From the NCBI GenBank assembly GCA_947589615.1, contig CANQBU010000043.1, forward strand, positions 1 to 10,026: a stretch of 10,026 nucleotides of DNA, read 5' to 3'. The position numbers and the translations under genes are program-made. Source of the DNA: an uncultured Clostridia bacterium (GTDB taxonomy: Bacteria > Bacillota > Clostridia > Christensenellales > UBA1242). Below, piece by piece: positions 1-6,692 of this stretch; the stretch's first letter is position 1; every line of letters starts with the position of its first letter. The notes under the pieces were generated by a model, which worked only from the letters and a program-made list of their open reading frames with translations, was not told where the DNA came from and searched no databases.

Positions 1-447
1 CCGACAACCGGCCTTGATCCACTTATGCGTGTGACATTTCTTGATATTTTAAAGGAAGAACATGCAAAGGGAAAGACGATATTTATAAGTAGCCACTTAT
101 ATGATGAACTTGAAACCACTTGTGATAAGGTGGCACTTATCAATAACGGGCATATAGTTGATATAGCGGATATGCATGCAATTCACAATCGTCCAGAGAA
201 AGAATTTAAGATTGAATTTAACTCCGCCGACGACTATAACAAATTCTTGAATGAGAAGTTTAAAATCATTCGAAAGCAAGAACAATACAGCCAAGTGACC
301 GTTTGCATTCCATCTGATGCGACAGGATTGCTTTTAAAGGCATTAAATTCCTATTCGGTAAAATTCATTTCAGAAATTCCTTACACCCTTGAAAGACATT
401 TTAAAAATATTTTAATAAATAAAGGAGATAACGAAAATGTTCAGTAA
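1..447 (+). CDS. ABC transporter ATP-binding protein, C-terminal part (5' end outside window)
   Basis: The reading frame is open from base 1 and ends at TAA 445-447, giving 148 visible residues. It begins with PTTGLDP, the D-loop that directly follows Walker B in ABC ATPases. The switch (H-loop) histidine follows at visible residue 32 in SSHLYDELE. Walker A, the Q-loop and the LSGGQ signature must lie upstream, so roughly half of a protein of about 300 residues is missing. Residues from about 60 on form the small accessory C-terminal domain typical of ATPases paired with ABC-2 permeases. It hydrolyses ATP at the inner membrane face to drive the permease encoded next. The stop lies inside the permease gene (11-base overlap), which implies translational coupling and a dedicated pair. 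The substrate cannot be told from sequence. The family is certain; the first ATG at 25 is internal and is not the real start. Confidence 0.95.
   Translation, partial: PTTGLDPLMRVTFLDILKEEHAKGKTIFISSHLYDELETTCDKVALINNGHIVDIADMHAIHNRPEKEFKIEFNSADDYNKFLNEKFKIIRKQEQYSQVTVCIPSDATGLLLKALNSYSVKFISEIPYTLERHFKNILINKGDNENVQ
421..427 (+). promoter_or_regulatory. Ribosome binding site of the ABC permease
   Basis: AAAGGAG lies inside the last codons of the ATPase gene, 9 bases before ATG 437. It fixes the permease start within the overlap and supports coupled translation of the two subunits. Confidence 0.85.
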
Positions 448-2017
448 AGCATTATTTAAACAGTCATTTAAAGCGAACAGAGTGATGTGGGCAATTGTCA
501 CATTTGCCGAGTGTTTTATGCTTGCATGCGTTATGCTTATAAGCGGTAAAGGTGGCATGGACACTACAATTGAGGCTGTAAAAAATACAATTGTAAATCA
601 AGAAATTGACGTTCAAATCGAAGCAAGGTCGCTTAACTATTATGAGCTTCAGCTTGATGGAATGGCGAAACTTGACAAAATATTTGAAGAAGAACTTCAG
701 AAACAAATAGCGGCTGGAAATCCTCAAGCAAGTAGCGATGCTTATGCAACATCTATCAACCAATTGCAAGTTTATCTTCTTCAAAAAGCACAAGAGATTA
801 ATCCTGCCTACACGGCAGAATCGGTTGAGACGCAGGAAATTGTTGGGTGTGTTCTTTACGCTGTAAATCCGCCAAATGTGCAGGATACGACAAAGGGCAT
901 GTTTGATGATTTTTATACATCGCTGGGCGAGACAGTTCCAGAGGCATATTTTAATCAAGATGAAATAATTGCAAACATTGGTGATCTCGAATCATATTTC
1001 TCAAGCGAAGCAAGGGCTAAATTTATTTTAGACCGAAGCAAGACAAATGCACCAATTTTCCTTGCAGGCAATATGACAAGTCAAGAAAATATGGATAAAA
1101 TGCTTGTAGAGTTAAATAAATATGACATTACGGCTGAAAAGTTTGCAAGTTTGGGCTATACATATTCTAAAATCAAACAAACTGCAACAAATACCATAAT
1201 AACGTATGAGGCAAGACTTGAGCAGAAATTGAAAAACTTGGATAAAACGCAAGATGATTATGCTGAGAAAGTGGCTGAAATTAAAGCTAGTTTAGTTGGA
1301 GAAATTTCATCGAGTTTCTTGTCTTCACTTCCACAAGATGTTGCTTCGGCATTTGAAGAAATAGGCCAGCTTAATCTTTATGGAATTGTTGTTGGCTCAA
1401 TCTTCTTCCGCTTGGCAGGTTTGCTTTTACCTATAATCTACATGATTATGGTATCAAACAACTTGATTGCCGGCCAAGTTGATAGCGGTTCAATGGCATA
1501 TGTCCTTTCATCTTCGACAAAACGACAAACTGTGGTATTCACTCAAGCGGCATTTTTGATTACATCTCTTTTTTCAATGTTTGCTCTCACTTCGGTCACA
1601 AGTTGTGTATGCCTTGCGATAGTAGGGACAGAGGTTGCGGAATTAACATACGGCAAAGTGCTTTTATTTAACCTCGGTGCATTTCTCGTTTTGTTTGCAC
1701 TTTCTGGCTTATGCTTCTTTACTTCATGCTTCTTCGACAGAAGCAAACGTTCAATGGCGATTGGCGGAGGACTCAGTTTCTTTGCTCTCGTTGCCGCAAT
1801 GCTTGGACTTTTTGGTAGCAAGGTAATTCCTGCAATTGTAAGACTTAAGGCACTTAATTATTTCAACTTTGCGACAGTCATAACATTCTTTGATGCAATT
1901 TCAATTATAAATGGAACATTAACCTTTATTTGGAAATTTGCAATTTTACTTGTGCTTGGTGTTATAGGTTATATTGTGGGTTCAATTCACTTTGTAAAGA
2001 AAGATTTGCCTTTATAA
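437..2017 (+). CDS. ABC-2 type transporter permease with large extracytoplasmic domain
   Basis: A 526-residue membrane protein. One membrane segment lies near the N terminus (about residues 17-36). A soluble stretch of about 270 residues follows (40-310), and at least five hydrophobic segments follow that (about 313-339, 368-395, 406-430, 438-460, 497-520). The order TM1, big loop, TM block is that of ABC-2 exporters in Gram-positive bacteria, with the loop outside the cell. Residues about 230-290 are charged and helix-prone and could form a coiled coil. N341-M353 (NNLIAGQVDSGSM), just after TM2, matches the cytoplasmic coupling segment that I recall as well conserved in Clostridia permeases of this type. 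It overlaps the ATPase gene by 11 bases, has a strong AAAGGAG site, and is followed directly by a terminator, so it is the last gene of its operon. It probably exports a lipid, peptide or drug-like substrate, but no cargo gene is visible. Confidence 0.9.
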   Translation: MFSKALFKQSFKANRVMWAIVTFAECFMLACVMLISGKGGMDTTIEAVKNTIVNQEIDVQIEARSLNYYELQLDGMAKLDKIFEEELQKQIAAGNPQASSDAYATSINQLQVYLLQKAQEINPAYTAESVETQEIVGCVLYAVNPPNVQDTTKGMFDDFYTSLGETVPEAYFNQDEIIANIGDLESYFSSEARAKFILDRSKTNAPIFLAGNMTSQENMDKMLVELNKYDITAEKFASLGYTYSKIKQTATNTIITYEARLEQKLKNLDKTQDDYAEKVAEIKASLVGEISSSFLSSLPQDVASAFEEIGQLNLYGIVVGSIFFRLAGLLLPIIYMIMVSNNLIAGQVDSGSMAYVLSSSTKRQTVVFTQAAFLITSLFSMFALTSVTSCVCLAIVGTEVAELTYGKVLLFNLGAFLVLFALSGLCFFTSCFFDRSKRSMAIGGGLSFFALVAAMLGLFGSKVIPAIVRLKALNYFNFATVITFFDAISIINGTLTFIWKFAILLVLGVIGYIVGSIHFVKKDLPL

Positions 2018-2028
2018 AATTTATAATA

Positions 2029-2060
2029 AAAAAAGGGTATCACTTAAGATATCCTTTTTT
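2029..2060 (+). terminator. Rho-independent terminator after the ABC permease
   Basis: A 13-base-pair stem (2029-2041 with 2048-2060) contains one G-T wobble and a 6-base loop ACTTAA. The outer six pairs are A-T, so the 3' arm itself supplies the U-tract. It lies 12 bases after the permease stop. The A-tract on the 5' arm could let it work in the other direction too, but no convergent gene is present. Confidence 0.88.
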
Positions 2061-2093
2061 AACATATCGAGCCATAAAAAAGATAAAATGCTA

Positions 2094-2122
2094 TTGATTT
2101 TTAATATATAAAATGTTATAAT
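2094..2122 (+). promoter_or_regulatory. Sigma-A promoter with extended -10 for the LRR gene
   Basis: The -35 is TTGATT (2094-2099), the spacer is 17 bases, and the -10 is TATAAT (2117-2122), preceded by the extended element TG at 2114-2115. Counting 7 bases past the -10 puts the transcription start at A2129, the first base of the start codon. No Shine-Dalgarno sequence lies between promoter and ATG, so the mRNA is predicted to be leaderless. The core resembles the promoter at 8502-8530 very closely. Confidence 0.8.
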
Positions 2123-2128
2123 AATATT

Positions 2129-5032
2129 ATGAAAATAAGAAATGGTGTTTTGATAGAGTTAGATTCTGAGGATATTAAAAACGGAAAGATTGTCATTCCT
2201 TCAAAGGTAAAAAAGATTGGGAATTTAAGCGAAAGTTTTTTATCTGATTACAATATTCGAGAAATAGAAATTGAAGAAGGAGTTGAAAGTATTGCCGATA
2301 GTGCTTTTTGGGGGGTAATTACCCTTGAAAAAGTGACATTTCCCAAAAGCCTAAAAGTTATAGGGAAAAATGCTTTTGAAAATTGTAGTAATTTGAGAGA
2401 TGTAGATTTTTTAAACGTTGAGAAAATTGGATCAGAAGCCTTTATGAATACAGGTTTAGAAAAAGTTCACCTGCCATCTTCCATAAAACAAATTAATGAA
2501 GCAGTATTTCAAGGCTGCCATTCTATAACAGAAGCAAATGTAGAAATTGCACAAGAAGAAATTCCCAAAGATTTGTTTTTAAATTGTAGCAGACTAAAAA
2601 GTGTAAAACTTGCAAAGAATATTAAAAAAATAGGCGATAATGCCTTTGAATATTGCAAGGAATTGACAGATATAGATTTGTCAAATATTGAAGAAATCGG
2701 TTCTTATTCATTTTATCAATTGCTTGAGGGGGAATTAAAACTTGATAAAGTAAAAAAGATTGGCGAGTATGCCTTCTATGAAAGTGGGATAAGTAGTGTT
2801 AAACTTCCCGACCACATGCAATTTATTGGAGATTGTGCTTTTGCTTTTTCAAATTTGAAGACGATTAATTTCCCAAAATCAGTTGATGAGTTTGGAAGTG
2901 GAATATTTAAAGTTTGCGAAGATCTTACAGAAGCAAATTTAAATGGAACGTCAATTCTTCCAAAGGGGGCATTTTTGTCTTGTTCGGCATTAACAAATAT
3001 TCGCAATTATGAAAATTTAAAAACTATTGAGGAGGACTGCTTTGTCTCGTGTTTAGGTTTGACAGACGTTGATTTTACCCAGAATGTTGAGTTTGTTCAA
3101 AAAGGAGCATTTGGGGGGTGTCAAAACCTTCGCTCGATAAAATTAACTAGAGTCAAGGAACTTGGACAAGAGGTTTTTGAAGATTGTAAAAGTCTTAAAG
3201 ATGTTCAATTGTCGCCTGAATGCGAAAAAATAGGTGATAGTTGTTTTTCAAGTTGCAAAGGCATAAAAAGTATAGAGTTGCCAAGATCATTGAAACAAAT
3301 TGGGGTATGGGCTTTTAGAGAGACTGGGATTGAACAAATAACATTGCCAAGAGAGGCGGTTTGTAATGAAGAAGTATTTAAGGAATGTCCGAATTTAAAA
3401 ATCGCAAACATTCAATCAAAACAGATTAATTTAGAAGCGTTTATCGAATGTCCAAAATTGAGATTCATAAAAGTTGCCCCCGACACTGAATTGACAGGGA
3501 ACTTGTCGAGTATTAATAACAAATTTAAAACTATTCAGAAAGGAAAAGCCGGATTCTTAATTTCATCAAAAAGTTTAAGGAGAAATGGCTATGACCAACT
3601 GGAGAAAATCAAAGATTATAATGGCTTAAATCCAGTATGTATTCATATCCTTTGGGATAATAGAAATAAGTTAAAAAAAGAAGTTCAAAAGACTAAGTTA
3701 AGGGACTTTTATTCTCGCATGTCCGAAAAATTGCCTGAGATAATGAGTTATGAACAGGTGAAAAATTTTTTTAAGACTGCAAATCTTACTTTCTATAAAA
3801 AAATTCCGATTTTGAATTTAGTTGATAAAGATATTAATATTCCAGTCAGAGAGGTAGTTGAAAATTTTTGTGATTTACTTTATGACTTGGGGGCATTCTT
3901 GCCTCCACAAAAGGAAAAAAGAATATCCAAGAGCGGTAAAGAAATTGAAGTTAATGTTAATTATGCTCAACGCGTTGGCGAATTTTTCATAATGCAACTT
4001 GAAAATAAGAATTTACGCCTGTTAAAACTGGTTGAACACTGCGGTGGTATGCATCTGGATGGATTAAAGCCTGAATTTACAAAATTCTTTATTGAGCCTG
4101 AAAATTTTGAGGCGATGCTTAATGAGGAAGTCAATAATCCAGGATTTATTGCAATGTGCTATAACAATTTCGATGAAATTCAAAAAACAAACACATCAAA
4201 TAGGGGCGGACAAAGACAATTAAAGCCTACGTTTAAAAAATTCAAGGAATTTTATAGAGAGGAAAAATTTAGTGGCATAACAGATGAAACGGCAGATATT
4301 GCAGACGCCATATGGCCATATTTTTCGGCACAAAGAGTGTTTGATGACGCTGTAGAAATAGATCAAGAACGAAGGGACAAGAATGTTCCCGATGATATTT
4401 TAAGAAATCCCGTTCAAGAGGAAGATGTCTTTAAATACATAAACGAATATTCCCATAGAATAAAATCGATATCTTCGAAAGCGACGAAGGTGCTTACCGA
4501 TTTATCGGACACATCGTATGTCACCGAATGGCTTAAAAAGAGCGACCCTAAAAACTTTATATTGGGGAAACTATGCGATTGCTGTGCCCATATTGAGGGC
4601 ACTGGTCATGGAATAATGCATGCAAGCATTGTTGATCCCGATGTCCAAAATCTTGTAGTAAAGAATTCTGCAGGTCAAATAGTTGCAAAATCTACATTAT
4701 ATGTCAATAGAGAAAAGGGGTATGGAGTTTTCAATAATGTTGAAGTAAGGCATGATGTTTCAGAAAAAGATTTGATTAAGATACATAGAAAATATAAACT
4801 TGCAGCAGCAGTATTTGCAAAAAAATATAATGAAGAAAATCCAACAAAACCGCTTACAAAATTGACTGTCGGAATGGGGCATAATGACCTTGGAGAGGTA
4901 ATAGTAAAAGAAGACGAGGTTTCTGATCGTATATATGACGCCATTCAATATTCAAGTTACGGTGGACGTTGGGACGGAGATAGTCGCGATTCTCAATATG
5001 TGATTTGGGAGAAAGAAGAAAATAAAGATTAA
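2129..5032 (+). CDS. Cytoplasmic BspA-type leucine-rich repeat protein with long conserved-looking C-terminal half, function unknown
   Basis: 967 residues. Residues 1-23 (MKIRNGVLIELDSEDI...) have no hydrophobic signal, and there is no membrane segment or cell-wall anchor, so a cytoplasmic location is inferred. Residues about 24-452 hold roughly 18 LRR_5/BspA-type repeats of 21-24 residues of the form IGxxAFxxCxxLxxIxLPxx. Residues about 453-810 are mostly helix-like and hydrophilic, with a notable TNTSNRGGQRQL stretch at 687-698. Residues about 811-967 look like an alpha/beta domain. They open with a Cys/His cluster (C816, C818, C819, H821, H827) and continue with DVQNLVV, GQIVAKSTLYV and GYGVFNNVEV, which read as strand-rich segments, then a helix and TVGMGHNDLGEV. 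The strand-helix order is loosely like a GNAT fold, which is inference only. I recall similar full-length proteins in gut Clostridia but no assigned role. ATG 2129 is the only sensible start: no other Met occurs before the repeats. The gene stands alone between its own promoter and terminator. Confidence 0.9.
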   Translation: MKIRNGVLIELDSEDIKNGKIVIPSKVKKIGNLSESFLSDYNIREIEIEEGVESIADSAFWGVITLEKVTFPKSLKVIGKNAFENCSNLRDVDFLNVEKIGSEAFMNTGLEKVHLPSSIKQINEAVFQGCHSITEANVEIAQEEIPKDLFLNCSRLKSVKLAKNIKKIGDNAFEYCKELTDIDLSNIEEIGSYSFYQLLEGELKLDKVKKIGEYAFYESGISSVKLPDHMQFIGDCAFAFSNLKTINFPKSVDEFGSGIFKVCEDLTEANLNGTSILPKGAFLSCSALTNIRNYENLKTIEEDCFVSCLGLTDVDFTQNVEFVQKGAFGGCQNLRSIKLTRVKELGQEVFEDCKSLKDVQLSPECEKIGDSCFSSCKGIKSIELPRSLKQIGVWAFRETGIEQITLPREAVCNEEVFKECPNLKIANIQSKQINLEAFIECPKLRFIKVAPDTELTGNLSSINNKFKTIQKGKAGFLISSKSLRRNGYDQLEKIKDYNGLNPVCIHILWDNRNKLKKEVQKTKLRDFYSRMSEKLPEIMSYEQVKNFFKTANLTFYKKIPILNLVDKDINIPVREVVENFCDLLYDLGAFLPPQKEKRISKSGKEIEVNVNYAQRVGEFFIMQLENKNLRLLKLVEHCGGMHLDGLKPEFTKFFIEPENFEAMLNEEVNNPGFIAMCYNNFDEIQKTNTSNRGGQRQLKPTFKKFKEFYREEKFSGITDETADIADAIWPYFSAQRVFDDAVEIDQERRDKNVPDDILRNPVQEEDVFKYINEYSHRIKSISSKATKVLTDLSDTSYVTEWLKKSDPKNFILGKLCDCCAHIEGTGHGIMHASIVDPDVQNLVVKNSAGQIVAKSTLYVNREKGYGVFNNVEVRHDVSEKDLIKIHRKYKLAAAVFAKKYNEENPTKPLTKLTVGMGHNDLGEVIVKEDEVSDRIYDAIQYSSYGGRWDGDSRDSQYVIWEKEENKD
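2198..3484 (+). repeat. Tandem leucine-rich repeats (about 18 units of 63-72 bases) inside the LRR gene
   Basis: The translated repeats are in register with the consensus IGxxAFxxCxxLxxIxLPxx. Clear examples are IKKIGDNAFEYCKELTDIDL, VKKIGEYAFYESGISSVKL and CEKIGDSCFSSCKGIKSIEL. Two units are longer (around TEANVEIAQEEIPKDLF and TEANLNGTSILPKGAF) and the last three are degenerate, forming a C-terminal cap before TELTGNLSS at about residue 452. At DNA level the units have diverged strongly, so this is an old protein repeat and not a recent DNA expansion. Confidence 0.9.
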
Positions 5033-5060
5033 ACGAGACTGTAAAATTATACTTAAATAA

Positions 5061-5090
5061 AAAAAGATTCCATCAAAGATGGAATTTTTT
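5061..5090 (+). terminator. Rho-independent terminator after the LRR gene
   Basis: The inner stem is 8 pairs (ATTCCATC 5067-5074 with GATGGAAT 5078-5085) with a 3-base AAA loop. It is extended past a bulged G5066 by five A-T pairs, so the 3' arm ends in TTTTTT. It starts 28 bases after the LRR stop and separates that gene from the promoter at 5100. Confidence 0.85.
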
Positions 5091-5099
5091 GATATTAAT

Positions 5100-5140
5100 T
5101 TGCAAAATTTAGAATAGTTTGGTAAAATACAATTTGGAGA
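5100..5140 (+). promoter_or_regulatory. Sigma-A promoter with extended -10, plus SD site, for the RNA-modification/pepF operon
   Basis: The -35 is TTGCAA (5100-5105), the spacer is 17 bases, and the -10 is TAAAAT (5123-5128) with TG at 5120-5121. Transcription should start near 5135, so the leader is only about 10 bases and the SD site GGAG (5136-5139) sits at its very 5' end, 5 bases before ATG 5145. This is the only strong promoter seen for the three genes that follow. Confidence 0.72.
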
Positions 5141-5144
5141 ATAT

Positions 5145-5996
5145 ATGAAATTAGCAAAAGATTGGCAGGATTATAAAATCCTTGCGACAGGTGATGGCGA
5201 AAAACTTGAGAAATGGGGTGACTATACTTTATTGCGTCCTGACCCACAAATTATATGGCATGCAAGCAAGCCTCTTGCAAAATACAAAGGACTTTCGGCA
5301 CACTATTTACGTTCAAGTTCGGGTGGCGGAAATTGGGAATATAAGGAAAATTTGCCAGAACGATGGAATATAAAATATAAGGATATATCTTTCATTGTAA
5401 AACCAATGGGATTTAAGCATACCGGTCTATTTCCAGAACAAGCGGTAAATTGGGAAGACATGACAAAACTTATAAAAGAGGCAAATAGAGAGATAAAAAT
5501 TTTAAACCTATTTGCATATACAGGTGCGGCAAGTGTTGTTTGTGCAAAAGCGGGGGCAAAGGTTACTCATGTTGATGCAAGCAAAGGTATGGTGGAGCGT
5601 GCAAAGGAAAACGCCCAGCTTAACGGGATAACATCGATAAGATATATCGTTGATGATTGTGAAAAATTTATCAATAGGGAAATAAGAAGAGGAAATTTTT
5701 ATGATGCAATAATAATGGACCCGCCAAGTTATGGAAGAGGGACAAACGGTGAGATGTGGAAACTTGAAGATAATTTATTTGATTTTGTCATGCTCACTAA
5801 AAAAGTTTTGTCAAATTCGCCATTATTTGTCTTAATTTCATCTTATACAACAGGCTTGCAAGCAAGTGTTTTGTCAAATATTTTAACGCTAGTATTTGGA
5901 GAGGGAAATATAGATGCCGATGAAATTGGACTGCCTACAGAAGAAAAGATAGTTTTGCCATCGGGCGCGAGAGGTTTAAAAATATGGAAAAATTAA
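5145..5996 (+). CDS. Class I SAM-dependent methyltransferase, RlmI/RlmK-like (probable rRNA methyltransferase)
   Basis: 283 residues. Residues 120-130 (LNLFAYTGAAS) are SAM-binding motif I, and acidic D144 in HVDAS is the motif II residue that usually contacts the SAM ribose. D192-Y196 (DPPSY) is motif IV, the catalytic signature of RlmI/RlmK/RlmL-type base methyltransferases. Before the Rossmann core, KHTGLFPEQAVNW corresponds to the GxxTGFFxDQR-like stretch of that family. The N-terminal PUA domain of RlmI is not apparent, so the protein is a short form. The reaction is methyl transfer from SAM to a base, most likely in 23S rRNA; which base and position cannot be deduced. It is the first gene of the operon and overlaps the next gene by 13 bases, so the two are probably translated together. 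A non-RNA substrate is possible but less likely given the neighbour. Confidence 0.85.
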   Translation: MKLAKDWQDYKILATGDGEKLEKWGDYTLLRPDPQIIWHASKPLAKYKGLSAHYLRSSSGGGNWEYKENLPERWNIKYKDISFIVKPMGFKHTGLFPEQAVNWEDMTKLIKEANREIKILNLFAYTGAASVVCAKAGAKVTHVDASKGMVERAKENAQLNGITSIRYIVDDCEKFINREIRRGNFYDAIIMDPPSYGRGTNGEMWKLEDNLFDFVMLTKKVLSNSPLFVLISSYTTGLQASVLSNILTLVFGEGNIDADEIGLPTEEKIVLPSGARGLKIWKN

Positions 5997-6682
5997 ATGT
6001 TTTATATGAAGATAATCAAATTATAGTGGTGATAAAGCCGCACAATGTTCCTTCACAAGCGGACGAATCGGGCGACCTTGATTTACTTTCAATGGTAAAA
6101 TCTTATGTTAAGGAGAAATATAATAAAGAGGGAGAGGCTTTTATAGGCCTTGTTCACCGTTTGGATAGGCCTACTGGGGGAATTATGGTTTTTGCCCGAA
6201 ATTCCAAGTCGGCGGCAAGACTTTCAAAGCAATTTTCCGACCATACATTGCAAAAGACCTATTTTGCGATTACAACTTCCCAGCCTCCGGCTAAAACAGG
6301 GCATTTAGTTAATTATTTGAAGAAAGATGAAAAGGAAAATAAGGTTAAAATTGTCACTTTGGGCGAATATGGGGCAAAGAAGGCTGAGCTTGACTATAAA
6401 CTGCTTGAAACAAATGGTGAGTTGTCCCTTATGCAAGTAAATCCTATGACGGGAAGAGGACATCAAATAAGAGTCCAACTTGCTGGAATTAACTGTCCAT
6501 TATATGGCGATAATAAGTATGGAAAAGAAAGGTCATACACAAAAAATCTGGGCTTATGGGCGGGGAAACTTGAGTTAATTCATCCGACGACCAAAGAAAA
6601 AATGAAGTTTGTATGTCCTCCCGATGATATACAACCATGGTCAAATTTTTATATGCAAAAGTATATAAACTCGGGAATTTAA
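5984..6682 (+). CDS. RluA-family RNA pseudouridine synthase, lacking an S4 domain
   Basis: 232 residues that convert uridine to pseudouridine in RNA. The catalytic aspartate is D61 in H58-RLDRPTGG-66. The family pattern is HRLDxxTSG, and here the serine is glycine, which I believe is a common variant. The second signature, TGRGHQIRVQL (156-166), carries the conserved HQIR. N-terminal VLYEDNQIIVVIKPHNVPSQ is the standard opening strand and KP motif. There is no S4 domain before it, as in the short RluA/TruC-like members, so target choice (23S rRNA or tRNA) is open. ATG 5984 lies within the methyltransferase gene, with AGAGG (5970-5974) 9 bases upstream. The stop is followed by a 10-base gap to the next gene, whose SD site overlaps this stop. 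Pairing with a probable rRNA methyltransferase suggests co-expression for ribosome maturation. Confidence 0.93.
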   Translation: MEKLNVLYEDNQIIVVIKPHNVPSQADESGDLDLLSMVKSYVKEKYNKEGEAFIGLVHRLDRPTGGIMVFARNSKSAARLSKQFSDHTLQKTYFAITTSQPPAKTGHLVNYLKKDEKENKVKIVTLGEYGAKKAELDYKLLETNGELSLMQVNPMTGRGHQIRVQLAGINCPLYGDNKYGKERSYTKNLGLWAGKLELIHPTTKEKMKFVCPPDDIQPWSNFYMQKYINSGI

Positions 6683-6687
6683 AGGAG
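6681..6687 (+). promoter_or_regulatory. Ribosome binding site of pepF
   Basis: AAAGGAG overlaps the TAA stop (6680-6682) of the pseudouridine synthase gene and lies 5 bases before ATG 6693. It settles the start and points to coupled translation. Confidence 0.85.
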
Positions 6688-6692
6688 CGAAA

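Noticed and set aside
464..958. Minus-strand open frame of 164 residues inside the permease gene
   Set aside because: It lies wholly within a confident membrane protein gene, has Cys/His/Arg-rich composition without any family pattern, and has no sensible promoter or SD site.
1543..1821. Minus-strand open frame of 92 residues in the permease TM region
   Set aside because: It is a mirror of hydrophobic codons on the coding strand; no motifs and no ribosome site.
2310..3118. Two runs of six G (2310-2315 and 3113-3118) in the LRR gene as possible phase-variation tracts
   Set aside because: Six bases is short for contingency loci, and both runs encode conserved repeat positions (AFWG, AFGGC) in the right frame, so codon chance explains them.
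2129..3484. Reading the LRR protein as a secreted BspA-like adhesin
   Set aside because: The N terminus is charged with no hydrophobic stretch, and no sorting signal, choline-binding repeat or membrane anchor exists at the C terminus.
4675..4948. Overlapping minus-strand frames (89 and 62 residues) within the LRR C-terminal half
   Set aside because: Both are explained as shadows of the AT-rich coding strand; composition is low in complexity and no start signals are present.
6152..6181. TGG in place of TSG after the catalytic Asp of the pseudouridine synthase, as a sign of inactivation
   Set aside because: The catalytic D61 and the HQIR motif are intact, and I recall Gly at this position in many Bacillota relatives.
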